NCBI GenBank assembly: GCA_035325995.1
Contig: DAOKYU010000003.1
Span: 1 to 64,000 of the forward strand
Direction of reading: 5' to 3'
Origin: Thermodesulfobacteriota bacterium
GTDB lineage: Bacteria > Desulfobacterota_D > UBA1144 > Nemesobacterales > UBA2774
Length of the DNA: 64,000 nt
In this document: positions 25,169 through 33,587 of the stretch, one piece after another
How the letters are laid out: the number at the start of each line of letters is the position of its first letter
How positions within the stretch are numbered: position 1 is the first letter of the stretch
Notes under the pieces: generated by a model
What the model was told of the DNA's origin: nothing
The model's database searches: none
What the model saw: the letters and a program-made list of their open reading frames with translations, nothing else
Program-made: the position numbers and the translations under genes

Positions 25169-26398
25169 GTGAGCACCCGCTCAGTATTAACACATGTCAG
25201 GCTGAGACAAATAACTACAAACACTGACAAGAATTTCTCGATATTCGAATCTGCCTTCAGGTCGTTTTTTATCTTGGCTATGGTGTCATCTTTGTTCTAT
25301 ATGACATTGTGGACGGCTATATATACATTCAATCTCAAACTGAATTTTGAAAAAGTGGCGCCCACTATATGGCACGCGCATGAGATGCTGTTTGGTTATG
25401 CAGTTGCGGTAATAGCAGGTTTCATTTTAACGATAGAGAAATACAGATTTGGTGCGATCATAAGCAAGGAATCTGCTCTTATTTTATTAATAATTATCTG
25501 GATACTCGCAAGAATTTTCATCTCGCTGACATTAATTACCGATATTTCATGGAAGATAGGGGCTTTCCTCGACTGCCTGTTCATTCTGATTCTAACCATA
25601 AGAATATCGTATCCGATAATGAAAGGGAAAGATCGGAAAAAAGCAGGGCTTGGTTTTCACTTGGCCCTCTTAACCGTGAGCAACGTCGTATTCTACCTCG
25701 GCGTGTTTGGTGTGTTGTCATACGGTCAGTACTGGGGTACATACTCGGCTTTATTTCTGGTCATATCCTTAATTCTATTCATGGGGCGAATGATGATTCC
25801 TCTATTCATAAGGAGTGGACTCGATTTCAGGTTCGAGCCCAGGAATTGGAGGATCATCGATACTCTGAGCCTTTTCTTCTTCGTTGTATTTTTCATCTTG
25901 AAGGTCTTTTTTACGAATGTAAGACTTTTACCGATCGTTTCAGGATTACTCGCTTTGATTTATACAGTCAGATTGTATGGATGGTACTCGAACAGGATAT
26001 GGGAGAAACCGACGCTCTGGGTCTTGTTCGTTGCTTACACCTGGATTGTCATCGGGTTCGGTCTTCAATTCCTTTCTTCGTATTTCAATATATCCGACTT
26101 AATAGTGGTTCACAGCTTCACGTATGGCGCGATCGGCATGATGACAATCGGATTTATGTGTCACTTTATACTGGGGCATACGGGGAGGAACCTGCTTGTG
26201 CCGCCGAAGATTGCATTCTGGATTTTTATAGTCATGCTCGGGGGAGCTGTCGTAAGAGTCTTCTTTCCTATACTCGACAGCGGCAACTACTCGCTCTGGA
26301 TCGCTATTTCACAAACTCTGTGGATTCTATCATTCCTTGCCTTTGCGATAACCTTCCTGCCAATGCTACTGGAACCCAGAATCGAGACGAAGATGTGA
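25169..26398 (+). CDS. nnrS: NnrS-family membrane protein
   Basis: A polytopic membrane protein of 409 residues with about twelve hydrophobic segments. The NnrS marks are present: WHAHEMLFGYAVAVIAGFILT near residue 69, LFMGRMMIPLFIR, VVHSFTYGAIGMMTIGFM and LGHTGR. Conserved His residues in these segments are thought to bind haem or copper. NnrS proteins relieve nitric-oxide stress, often in denitrifiers. The GTG at 25169 is the only available start (a TGA precedes it directly). The gene is AT-rich and lies inside the tRNA-Glu island, so it was probably acquired. Confidence 0.88.
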   Translation: MSTRSVLTHVRLRQITTNTDKNFSIFESAFRSFFILAMVSSLFYMTLWTAIYTFNLKLNFEKVAPTIWHAHEMLFGYAVAVIAGFILTIEKYRFGAIISKESALILLIIIWILARIFISLTLITDISWKIGAFLDCLFILILTIRISYPIMKGKDRKKAGLGFHLALLTVSNVVFYLGVFGVLSYGQYWGTYSALFLVISLILFMGRMMIPLFIRSGLDFRFEPRNWRIIDTLSLFFFVVFFILKVFFTNVRLLPIVSGLLALIYTVRLYGWYSNRIWEKPTLWVLFVAYTWIVIGFGLQFLSSYFNISDLIVVHSFTYGAIGMMTIGFMCHFILGHTGRNLLVPPKIAFWIFIVMLGGAVVRVFFPILDSGNYSLWIAISQTLWILSFLAFAITFLPMLLEPRIETKM

Positions 26399-26625
26399 AT
26401 TTCGAATGCTGCGGAAAACTACGTCGCCGCTATGCCGCTATATTGGACAGCCGATGAATCCGCATGCCGAGCTCCCCGTAAATAGACGCCTGTTTGGCAA
26501 TTCGCAAAAAAAGAGATGCATAAGCGGCTTAATATTTCAAAATTGTTTTAACCTCATGGGAATTAGCAGATCGGTTTGAATATACCCCGGGAGAACTAAA
26601 TCCCTAAAGTTTTTTATCGGCATTG

Positions 26626-27900
26626 CTAGATACTGTCTGTATAGAAGCTTTTCGTTCCTCCCGCATTCACCGCTTCTTCAAGCCGGTTTAGTGCATGAAT
26701 ATAAGCAGCGGTTCTAATAGAAACCGATTCTCGTTGTGAAACTTCCAACACGTTCTTTGTTTCCTGCACCATCTTTTGTTTCAAACGCTTGTTTACTTTC
26801 CCCAGTGTCCAGTAGTGCCCGGTTCGGTTTTGTATCCATTCAAAATAACTCACCGTTACGCCCCCGGCGTTGGCTAATATATCGGGAATGATAATTACCC
26901 CGTTTTCCTCTAGTATCTCATCAGCGCCGGAAGCGATTGGCCCGTTCGCCACTTCAAAAACGTATTTTGCTTTTACTGCATTGGCGTTGGCTTCGGTAAT
27001 CTGATTTTCTAAAGCCGCCGGAATAAGCATATCAACATCCAGCGCCAGCAATTCTTCGTTGTTTAGCGTTTGATGCTCAAGGATATTGCAAACGGAATCT
27101 TCACAGTAAACGGACTTAAGATCACGAGTTGCATTTTTATATTTTCTAACACTAGGAATATCCAGGCCGCTCTCCGAGTATATGGCTCCTTTTGAATCAC
27201 TGACCGCGACAATTTTGTAACCTGCTTTAAACAATAATTCAGCCAAAATCGAGCCGGCATTCCCAAATCCCTGGATTGCAACCGTTAACGAATCCTTTTT
27301 GCAGTTTTGTTCTTTCATCAGGGTTTGAATAACAAAAAACGACCCCATCGCCGTAGCGGTATCCCGTCCAACGCTACCCCCCATGCTCAAAGGTTTTCCG
27401 GTGATAACGGCCGGAGTAATTTTCCTGTGGATTATGCTATATTGATCCATCATCCAGCCCATAATCATCTGGTTTGTGTAAACATCCGGCGCCGGTACAT
27501 CTACATCCGGACCGATAAAATCAGCCACTGCGTTTATATAGCCGCGGCTTAATCTCTCCAGTTCGAATTTTGAAATGCTCTTCGGGTCTACCGTTACGCC
27601 CCCCTTCCCTCCACCAAAAGGCAAGTTTAAAACAGCACATTTTAAAGTCATCAAATAGGCAAGCAGCTCGACTTCCTCGATCGAAACATCAGGGTGGAAT
27701 CTGATCCCCCCTTTCGCCGGCCCTCTGGAATTATTGTAAATTACTCGATACCCTTGAAAATTCTTCAAATCCCCATTATCCATACGCACGGGTATAGAAA
27801 CCTTTAAACTCGATTTGGGATATTTCAGGCGTTCCACGGTATCATCCGAAATCCTAGTGTGGCTTAAAGCTTCCATTAGCCTTTTAAACTTTGTGTCCAT
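26626..27900 (-). CDS. gdhA: Glutamate dehydrogenase (Glu/Leu/Phe/Val family)
   Basis: A complete 424-residue dehydrogenase interconverting glutamate with 2-oxoglutarate and ammonia. Seen are GPAKGGIRFHPDVS, the catalytic lysine in LPFGGGKGGV, the catalytic Asp in PAPDVYTNQMIMGW, and the Rossmann motif VAIQGFGNAGSILAELL. Coenzyme preference cannot be read safely. A Leu- or Phe-specific enzyme is less likely but possible. The gene is AT-rich against the host background and belongs to the tRNA-Glu island. GGGGG 5 bases before the ATG acts as ribosome site. Confidence 0.92.
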   Translation of the reverse strand: MDTKFKRLMEALSHTRISDDTVERLKYPKSSLKVSIPVRMDNGDLKNFQGYRVIYNNSRGPAKGGIRFHPDVSIEEVELLAYLMTLKCAVLNLPFGGGKGGVTVDPKSISKFELERLSRGYINAVADFIGPDVDVPAPDVYTNQMIMGWMMDQYSIIHRKITPAVITGKPLSMGGSVGRDTATAMGSFFVIQTLMKEQNCKKDSLTVAIQGFGNAGSILAELLFKAGYKIVAVSDSKGAIYSESGLDIPSVRKYKNATRDLKSVYCEDSVCNILEHQTLNNEELLALDVDMLIPAALENQITEANANAVKAKYVFEVANGPIASGADEILEENGVIIIPDILANAGGVTVSYFEWIQNRTGHYWTLGKVNKRLKQKMVQETKNVLEVSQRESVSIRTAAYIHALNRLEEAVNAGGTKSFYTDSI

Positions 27901-28381
27901 TAATTCCCCCGCTACTTTTTAATGTCTCAAACCTGAAACCGAGTAAATTTTGAGCTTGCTCATTAAACGTTTCACAACTATTCCCTCACGACGCCTAAGT
28001 TAGTGAAATCGAACATGTAATGTAACCATTACTACGTGTTGTAAAGGAATACTCACGAAATGCCCTATTGGCTGTTCCGGAATGTAGTACCTTTCGGCTG
28101 TTTCGTAGACATTTAGTGCATAGGTATCTTTCGCCAGGAATCCGGCCTATAAATAGTATTATAGGGGACAGGTTGGTTTGGACAAGGTTTTGTTCTTTTG
28201 AATGAAGGACACGCCGCCATTCCAAGTAAAATCAAGAACCGGCGAGAGCTTACATAGGACCTATGAATTCCTGATTTTCTCATGCGAAAACGAAGCGCGC
28301 CGGGTGCATACCGGGAATCCCGGCCGCTCCATTATTACCTTCCATCGTCCAATCGGTCCGGTTGAGAACACACATTAAATC
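27901..28381. other. Gene-free, AT-rich right end of the island
   Basis: No convincing gene was found on either strand. The one frame over 60 codons (27995-28225, minus) has no ribosome site or recognisable motif. Small inverted repeats exist (for example GAGCTTGCTC near 27950) but none is followed by a T-run. This is probably decayed mobile DNA. Confidence 0.5.
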
Positions 28382-28430
28382 GCCCTCTCAAGGCTACTAA
28401 AATACTGGTTCAAATCCCGTAGGGGCTACC
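28382..28430 (+). repeat. tRNA-Glu 3' fragment (attR-like copy)
   Basis: This partial copy of tRNA-Glu starts at the anticodon stem and ends at the acceptor. Two exact blocks of 15 and 24 bp match the intact gene, with a 10-base linker in place of 7. There is no 5' half, so it cannot make a tRNA. It marks the right boundary of the island. The following 28431-28631 contains no gene that I can support. Confidence 0.8.
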
Positions 28431-28631
28431 CAGATACCGTCTGTAGCTATAAAAATCCCCCACCGTATTTTCATTCCAAATGTTTGCGTCCTTATAACAT
28501 TCTTTTCATCGGTTCCAGAGGCAGAGCATCGCTTCAGTAGACAAGCAGCATGTGTCCGAAAAGTCTTCCATTAAAATATCACGATTCCGGAATTCGGACG
28601 TATATTTAATGGACAGAATGCCGGAGGCAGC

Positions 28632-29273
28632 ATGAAGAGGATGAAAGCAGCGAAAATAATATTAATTTATCTCCTTACCCCGTTGATCCTGTTGTCGATG
28701 TACGGAGGATGCGGAGGGTCCGGAGGCGGCCCTCAGCCTACGCCCGCGCCTACACCGACTCCCCAGCCGACCCCCCGGCCCGGCGCCTGTAATTCACCCG
28801 CGCTGGACACCCCCTACGTCGACGGAACGACGGAAGAGTTCTATTCCTTCACGCAGACCGGGAGCACACTCGACACCAGGCTCTTTTCAGACGGCTCTAC
28901 GGTGTTCGTCATCGTAAACGACGGTTCATCCATATTCGGCTTCAGGGGGATTCCGACAGGGGCAGGAACTTCGTGCGAGCTCTTCTCGGCGTCGGTGGAT
29001 TACGACATGGACGGGGCGTTCGACGAAACCGCCGAGAGCTTCGCCAGCGCTTGCCTCAGGCTCCGGAACGGCTCCGAATTCACGTTTATAGACGGGCCGG
29101 GCCGTGTGAACGCCCCACAGCAGTTCGAAAACGGCATGCTGCTCCTCTACAACCAGGTCGCCTTCTTCAACATCTCCGAGCCGCTCGACTGCGGCAGCAT
29201 CGACCCTGTCGAGGGGAGCGGCATTTACGAATCCCTCCTCTCCGAGCTCGAAGCGCAGGGCAACACCCTCTGA
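28632..29273 (+). CDS. Hypothetical lipoprotein with Pro/Thr linker
   Basis: A 213-residue exported protein. The N-terminus has a hydrophobic signal with MYGGCGGSGGG as the likely lipidation site, followed by a PTPAPTPTPQPTPRP linker of the kind that spans the peptidoglycan or keeps a domain off the membrane. The C-terminal domain (about 155 residues) is beta-rich, with four cysteines and an Asp-rich VDYDMDGAFDETAE that resembles a calcium-binding loop. I do not know the family. GGAGG precedes the ATG. It is back in host-like GC-rich sequence. Confidence 0.8.
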   Translation: MKRMKAAKIILIYLLTPLILLSMYGGCGGSGGGPQPTPAPTPTPQPTPRPGACNSPALDTPYVDGTTEEFYSFTQTGSTLDTRLFSDGSTVFVIVNDGSSIFGFRGIPTGAGTSCELFSASVDYDMDGAFDETAESFASACLRLRNGSEFTFIDGPGRVNAPQQFENGMLLLYNQVAFFNISEPLDCGSIDPVEGSGIYESLLSELEAQGNTL

Positions 29274-29462
29274 CCGCCAGGAATGCGAGGTGTTTCTGCG
29301 ATTTCTCCGTTTAATTCGTGCACTTCCGGCGGCGCTCCGCAGCCAACGTATCGCTACATCCTCACGTGCGGGCACAATAGTGGCGCAAGATTACGGGGAC
29401 ACAACCAATAGAGTCCGCTCCTTCCGCGCGTGTTCCATCCCGGAAGAAAAGAAATAAAAAAA

Positions 29463-29485
29463 GCCCGGGGAGTATCCACCCGGGC
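29463..29485 (-). terminator. Intrinsic terminator of the collagen-like gene
   Basis: GCCCGGG (29463-29469) and CCCGGGC (29479-29485) form a perfect 7-bp stem with a 9-base loop. On the minus strand the stem is followed by seven T residues, 37 bp after the collagen-like gene's stop. The plus-strand side has a weaker T-rich stretch, so it may also stop the lipoprotein transcript coming from the left. Confidence 0.85.
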
Positions 29486-29521
29486 CTCATTGTTTTCGTA
29501 GTTAATAACGTCTGATGTCTG

Positions 29522-30295
29522 TCAGAATCCGAGATCGGCGCAGGTCGTTTCGGGATGGAACACGGCCGTCCAGCCCGCCCCCGCGGGAAGAGGTACGTTG
29601 GTGGGCGTGGCCCTCAATGCAATCGTATCCCCCTCCACGAAATCCACACAGTTTACCGTATCGCTGCAGGTGTTCTGCCCCGTCCCGATCTGGCATGTGA
29701 CCAGTCTATCGGATCCGGACTTCCATACGAAGAAATCGTAGTGCCCTATGACCATGCTCACGTTAGACCTGGTGCGCACATTCAAATTCGTTACCGCGCC
29801 GGAGGCCGGCATGGTAACTTCAACATCGGACGCGGCGCCTATCATGCCGTAGAACATCGGGATAAAAACCTGCTCTAACGGAAGCAGAGTCAGCACGCCC
29901 GTCGAGCCGCCGATTATCTGCACGGCCGGACCGGCAGGTCCCTCGGGTCCTTCTTCGCCCTGTTCGCCCTGCTCTCCCGGAGGCCCGGGAACCCCCTGCT
30001 GGCCCTGCGGACCAGGAGGTCCCGCCGGTCCCTGTGCGCCCTGGGGCCTGGGAGGCCCTTGCTGGCCCTGAGGTCCCTGTGGTCCGGGGGGTCCTGCCGG
30101 TCCCCGCGGCCCCGCCGGGCCCTGCTCTCCCAAAATAACATCGAGCGGCGTTTCGAACTCAAGGCAGTCCTCGTTGTCGCCCCTGTAAGTCACTATCTGC
30201 ATAAAATCGTTAACCACGCAGAACGTGATTTTCTCCGCCGCGGCGGCGCTGCCCGCGGTCAGTATTAATACGAGGGATATAACAAATTTGTTCAT
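29522..30295 (-). CDS. Secreted collagen-like repeat protein
   Basis: The 257-residue protein has a clear Sec signal peptide ([14 protein letters not shown]), a short N-terminal domain with two cysteines, then about 23 Gly-x-y triplets (residues 57-125) of collagen type. One triplet has Arg in place of Gly (GPP-RPQ-GAQ). A C-terminal domain of about 130 residues with Val/Thr-rich strands and further cysteines probably trimerises or binds a ligand. Bacterial collagen-like proteins form surface or extracellular triple helices. GGGAGG precedes the ATG. It has its own terminator. Confidence 0.88.
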   Translation of the reverse strand: MNKFVISLVLILTAGSAAAAEKITFCVVNDFMQIVTYRGDNEDCLEFETPLDVILGEQGPAGPRGPAGPPGPQGPQGQQGPPRPQGAQGPAGPPGPQGQQGVPGPPGEQGEQGEEGPEGPAGPAVQIIGGSTGVLTLLPLEQVFIPMFYGMIGAASDVEVTMPASGAVTNLNVRTRSNVSMVIGHYDFFVWKSGSDRLVTCQIGTGQNTCSDTVNCVDFVEGDTIALRATPTNVPLPAGAGWTAVFHPETTCADLGF

Positions 30296-30489
30296 GGCTC
30301 CTCCCTGTCCTCACTTTACATATAACTTTGGTACCGCGATGCCTACATTCGCCGGATTAACGTTGCCCTTATTATTGCGCCGTTTTTACGGAAAATGTTA
30401 TGCCGGCGAAGTTGTTAATGATTTCGTGAGACCGCAGGGCCCGCGCAGCTCATAGCTCATCGGAATCGCACTGTCCGATAATTAACAAT

Positions 30490-30509
30490 TAAGAACCAAT
30501 AAGAACCAA
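30490..30509 (+). repeat. Tandem 10-bp direct repeat upstream of carbonic anhydrase
   Basis: TAAGAACCAA occurs twice without gap, one helical turn apart, 45 bp before the start codon of the Tat carbonic anhydrase gene. It could be a paired binding site for an activator. The remaining intergenic sequence (30296-30489) shows only a spaced inverted repeat TTCGCCGG/CCGGCGAA (30348-30355 and 30403-30410). Confidence 0.5.
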
Positions 30510-30554
30510 AAGGGTGTATATTGCCAATAAATCCTGCTCCAGGGGAGGGAGAAA

Positions 30555-31289
30555 ATGCAAGATTCAAAATTTATCTCGAGAAGGAGCTTCGTTAAATTTA
30601 CCGGTACAGCAGCGCTGGGAGCATCCATTATTAAATATGGTGACGGCTTGCTGACGGCGGGCGAGGCGCGCGCCGACGAAACCCCGAGGCCGAAGACGCC
30701 GGACGAAGCCCTCAAGAAGCTTATGGCAGGAAACGAGCGTTTGGTCAATTCCTTAAAAAAGAGCCCCAGGAGAACCGTCGAGGTGCGCGAGCAGGTCGCC
30801 GGCGGACAGGCGCCTTTCGCGGTGATACTCGCGTGCGCCGATTCCAGGGTCGCCCCCGAGATAATATTCGATCAGGGCCTCGGGGATTTATTCGTCGTCC
30901 GCGTGGCCGGGAACATAGTCAACACCGCCAATTACGGGATAGTCGGCAGTCTCGAGTACGGCGCCCTGGCGCTCGGGGCGCACATCATCATGGTCCTCGG
31001 ACACTCCCGCTGCGGGGCTGTATCCAGTGCGATAGAGGCCGTCGAGAAGGGCACGGAATTCCCCGGCGCGATCGATGATATCGTCTACTCCATAGGGCCC
31101 GCCGTCGCGGCGGCGAAAGACGAGCCCGGCGACCTCCTCGAAAACGCGACGGTAGCCAACGTGAACATCGGGGTCGATACGCTGAACGGCTCGGTCCGGG
31201 TATTGGCCGACAGGGTCAGAGAAGGGAAGCTGAAGATCGTGGGCGCCAACTACGACCTCTTCACGGGGGAGGTGAAGATCGTCGCATAG
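30555..31289 (+). CDS. Beta-carbonic anhydrase, Tat-exported
   Basis: A 244-residue beta-class carbonic anhydrase with the zinc motifs ACADSRVAPE (Cys, Asp-Arg dyad) and GHSRCGAVSSA (His, Cys). The N-terminus SRRSFVKFTGTAALGAS is a twin-arginine signal, so the folded, metal-loaded enzyme should be sent to the periplasm. There it would hydrate CO2 or handle bicarbonate. It starts 14 bp after a GGGAGGG ribosome site. No partner gene is adjacent. The gamma-class protein at 23.4 kb is a different family. Confidence 0.94.
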   Translation: MQDSKFISRRSFVKFTGTAALGASIIKYGDGLLTAGEARADETPRPKTPDEALKKLMAGNERLVNSLKKSPRRTVEVREQVAGGQAPFAVILACADSRVAPEIIFDQGLGDLFVVRVAGNIVNTANYGIVGSLEYGALALGAHIIMVLGHSRCGAVSSAIEAVEKGTEFPGAIDDIVYSIGPAVAAAKDEPGDLLENATVANVNIGVDTLNGSVRVLADRVREGKLKIVGANYDLFTGEVKIVA

Positions 31290-31396
31290 GCATTCCTGCA
31301 TAAGCTTACGCTATTTTGAAACCGTGCGCAGTATACGCAGGGGTATCCGGCCGTTCAGCGGAAGACCGGATAATCCGCCGGCCTGTATTCGATGAG

Positions 31397-33016
31397 CTAT
31401 CTCAGATCGTCCTTTTTGACGTAGTGATATACCTCCACGGCGTATCCGCCGTCTTCCACCCTTACGACTTCCTTCGTATCGTATACATACGACAGCAGGG
31501 CCTGCTGCTCTTTGTTTGCCTCTTCCATGTAGGGGTAGGCGATGAAGTAAATCTCTTCGGGAAAGCGGCGCCCTTTTATAAGAACGTCGGAGAATGCCAA
31601 TCTGATGCCTGTAAGCCCCTCGCCATAGATCATGCGCTTTCCGGTCTTTTCGTTAACACTGCTCAGGGCATTGGACCACGTTGCATCCGGGGCAACGACG
31701 AATATCTTATCCGTTCCGATTGTCTCGTATATCTTTTCGGTGAGGTAATGAATCTCCGTGAACTCGAAGTTGTAAACGAGCTGGTCCCTCCCGTAATAAG
31801 CAGTGCCGCCCTCGAAGCCCGCCATATTCAGCATTTTATGTGAGCCGAACCTGAACGTGCCCATGATCACTTTAGACACCGGGTCTACCGTCCGGAAGGA
31901 AGAGATCGTCATCAGTGTCAGGACGGCGGCGAGGACGACGGTAACCGCGGCCTGCCTTCTGAATACTATCGCAAGCGAGTCGGCAAACAGTATCACGAGA
32001 ACCGGGAATACGGGGAGCATGTAGCGCGGGTTGTTCCACATCGGGATACGCGTCAGGAAGTAGACGAACAGGATAAAGAGTAGATAAAAGTAAATGCGAT
32101 CGTAAAATCCGAGTCCGGCCTCGGGTTTTACCCCGCCCTTTATACGGTTAACCGCTAGCATGGCCAGGCCCGCGGCGATAATCCCCGTGAGTATCCAGTT
32201 GAAGTTGAGGGCCAGGAGAGATGCGAGCTGGGCCGCCATAACCGGATCGACGAGATAAAACTTCAGCATCTTCAATACCCCTTCGAGCCACGAGTCCCCG
32301 ATCTGGGTTTTCGGCGTGACGAACATGTATACGACGAAGGAGACTATAGGCACCGACAGTACACCTATCACCGAAATGAATCGCTTCTTGTTTCTCCACG
32401 CAAGAGAACCCTTTATAAGCATGAGCGGGACGTAAAGAAAAACACTCACGCCGTAGAGCATGAATCCCGACTCCTTCGTGAACACCATCAGAACGCCCGC
32501 GACGGCCGCCGGGAAAAAGCGCCCCGAGTAGAGGAAGTAAAGCGCCATCGTAAGGTATATGGGCAGTGTGTAATCGAGCGACGGCTGTATGGTCTGGACG
32601 AGGAACACGGGCGCGAGCCCGAAAACGAACGATATAAGGGTTATGTTCACGGGCGAGAGCGAGGCTTTGTAGAGCCTGCCGAGGAGCCCCCTCATGCATA
32701 GAAGCCCCAAAACCCCGATGACTATGTTCGCCGCGTAAATGTAGTGAAAATTGCCCGGGGCCGCTTCTTGCGTAAGCCCGAAAAGGTACGTGTGAACGAA
32801 TGCGCTGTGGTCGAAGCACCAAAGAGAGCCGGTAATTGCCGCCGTCAGGTAACACCGTGAGAATTGCCAGCCGTCCCATATGGGGACGTAAGAGAAATAA
32901 AGCGACGGTATGCCGACAAACACGGCCAGCAGAAGCACGAACAACCACGCCGAAGTCAGGCGGAGCCCCGCCATAAATCTCTTACGCGGGGAATTATTTA
33001 CGGTCCTTGTTTCCAT
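31397..33016 (-). CDS. GT-C type membrane glycosyltransferase (candidate)
   Basis: A 539-residue protein with about eleven membrane helices and a C-terminal periplasmic domain of roughly 120 residues. The first loop contains YVPIWDGWQFSRCY, an acidic motif where GT-C enzymes (PMT/ArnT/GT39-like) bind a lipid-linked sugar. The family likely transfers a sugar from a polyprenyl donor on the outer face of the inner membrane. The precise substrate cannot be read. It overlaps the preceding membrane-protein gene by 23 bp and belongs to the leftward cluster running from 36.5 kb. Confidence 0.7.
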   Translation of the reverse strand: METRTVNNSPRKRFMAGLRLTSAWLFVLLLAVFVGIPSLYFSYVPIWDGWQFSRCYLTAAITGSLWCFDHSAFVHTYLFGLTQEAAPGNFHYIYAANIVIGVLGLLCMRGLLGRLYKASLSPVNITLISFVFGLAPVFLVQTIQPSLDYTLPIYLTMALYFLYSGRFFPAAVAGVLMVFTKESGFMLYGVSVFLYVPLMLIKGSLAWRNKKRFISVIGVLSVPIVSFVVYMFVTPKTQIGDSWLEGVLKMLKFYLVDPVMAAQLASLLALNFNWILTGIIAAGLAMLAVNRIKGGVKPEAGLGFYDRIYFYLLFILFVYFLTRIPMWNNPRYMLPVFPVLVILFADSLAIVFRRQAAVTVVLAAVLTLMTISSFRTVDPVSKVIMGTFRFGSHKMLNMAGFEGGTAYYGRDQLVYNFEFTEIHYLTEKIYETIGTDKIFVVAPDATWSNALSSVNEKTGKRMIYGEGLTGIRLAFSDVLIKGRRFPEEIYFIAYPYMEEANKEQQALLSYVYDTKEVVRVEDGGYAVEVYHYVKKDDLR

Positions 33017-33566
33017 CTGTCGTGAAATACTGCACGTAACCCGCCCTCTCCTTTAATCCGAGGAGCCCTAGAAGGAATATATACTTGTCCGCGAGCTTTC
33101 GACCCTTTTCTGTAAGGACGAGCTCGCCGCCCGCCCCTGTCAACAAGGATTCCTCCCTGCACTCGCCGATCCTTTTTTCTATAAAGCCGTCGGGATTGAA
33201 TCCGCGGAAAAGCCCGTCCCTGGTACCTTTGCCGCCGGGGCTCTCCCTGAGCGCGACCAGCATCTGGCACGCAAGCGACCTGTCGGCGGTAGCCGGGCCG
33301 AGGAAGGTGTAAAGCCCGCACGCGAAAAGCGAGGCGAGTGCGCTTCCGGCAAGGGATACGGCCCAGGCGCCCGGGCTCGAAAACATCTCCGACAGGAAGA
33401 AATACCCGGCCAGGGTCACTGCGCCCGTCGCGGCGAGCGCGGACGCCGCCGCGCAGTAAAGGAGGTTTCGATTCCTGAATGTCCTCAGTGCGAATATGTG
33501 GAAGACGAAAAATAATCCCGGCTGCAAAATGAAAAGCAGTCCAAAAAGCGCCGTGTCTCGATACAA
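32994..33566 (-). CDS. Hypothetical membrane protein
   Basis: A 190-residue protein with four predicted membrane helices in the first 100 residues and a soluble tail. The tail includes LTEKGRKLADKYIFLL, reminiscent of a winged-helix or small helical domain seen next to glycosyltransferases. I cannot name the family. It sits between two GT-C genes (21 bp after one, overlapping the next by 23 bp), so it is probably an accessory of the same glycan pathway. Confidence 0.75.
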   Translation of the reverse strand: MYRDTALFGLLFILQPGLFFVFHIFALRTFRNRNLLYCAAASALAATGAVTLAGYFFLSEMFSSPGAWAVSLAGSALASLFACGLYTFLGPATADRSLACQMLVALRESPGGKGTRDGLFRGFNPDGFIEKRIGECREESLLTGAGGELVLTEKGRKLADKYIFLLGLLGLKERAGYVQYFTTDGNKDRK

Positions 33567-33587
33567 ATCCGGTTTCCCCCTACGTAG

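Larger units (their letters stand above)
24785..28430. mobile_element. Decayed genomic island in tRNA-Glu
   Basis: About 3.6 kb lies between the tRNA-Glu and a second copy of its 3' half. The interior is visibly AT-richer than the flanks, uses different codons, and holds an IS3-like transposase remnant, nnrS, a glutamate dehydrogenase and about 480 bp of gene-free sequence. No integrase gene remains. The boundary repeats have diverged between their two cores (10 bases versus 7), so the island is old and probably fixed. Confidence 0.65.

Noticed and set aside
27995..28225. 76-codon minus-strand frame in the island
   Set aside because: No ribosome site, no motif and irregular composition; probably decayed DNA.
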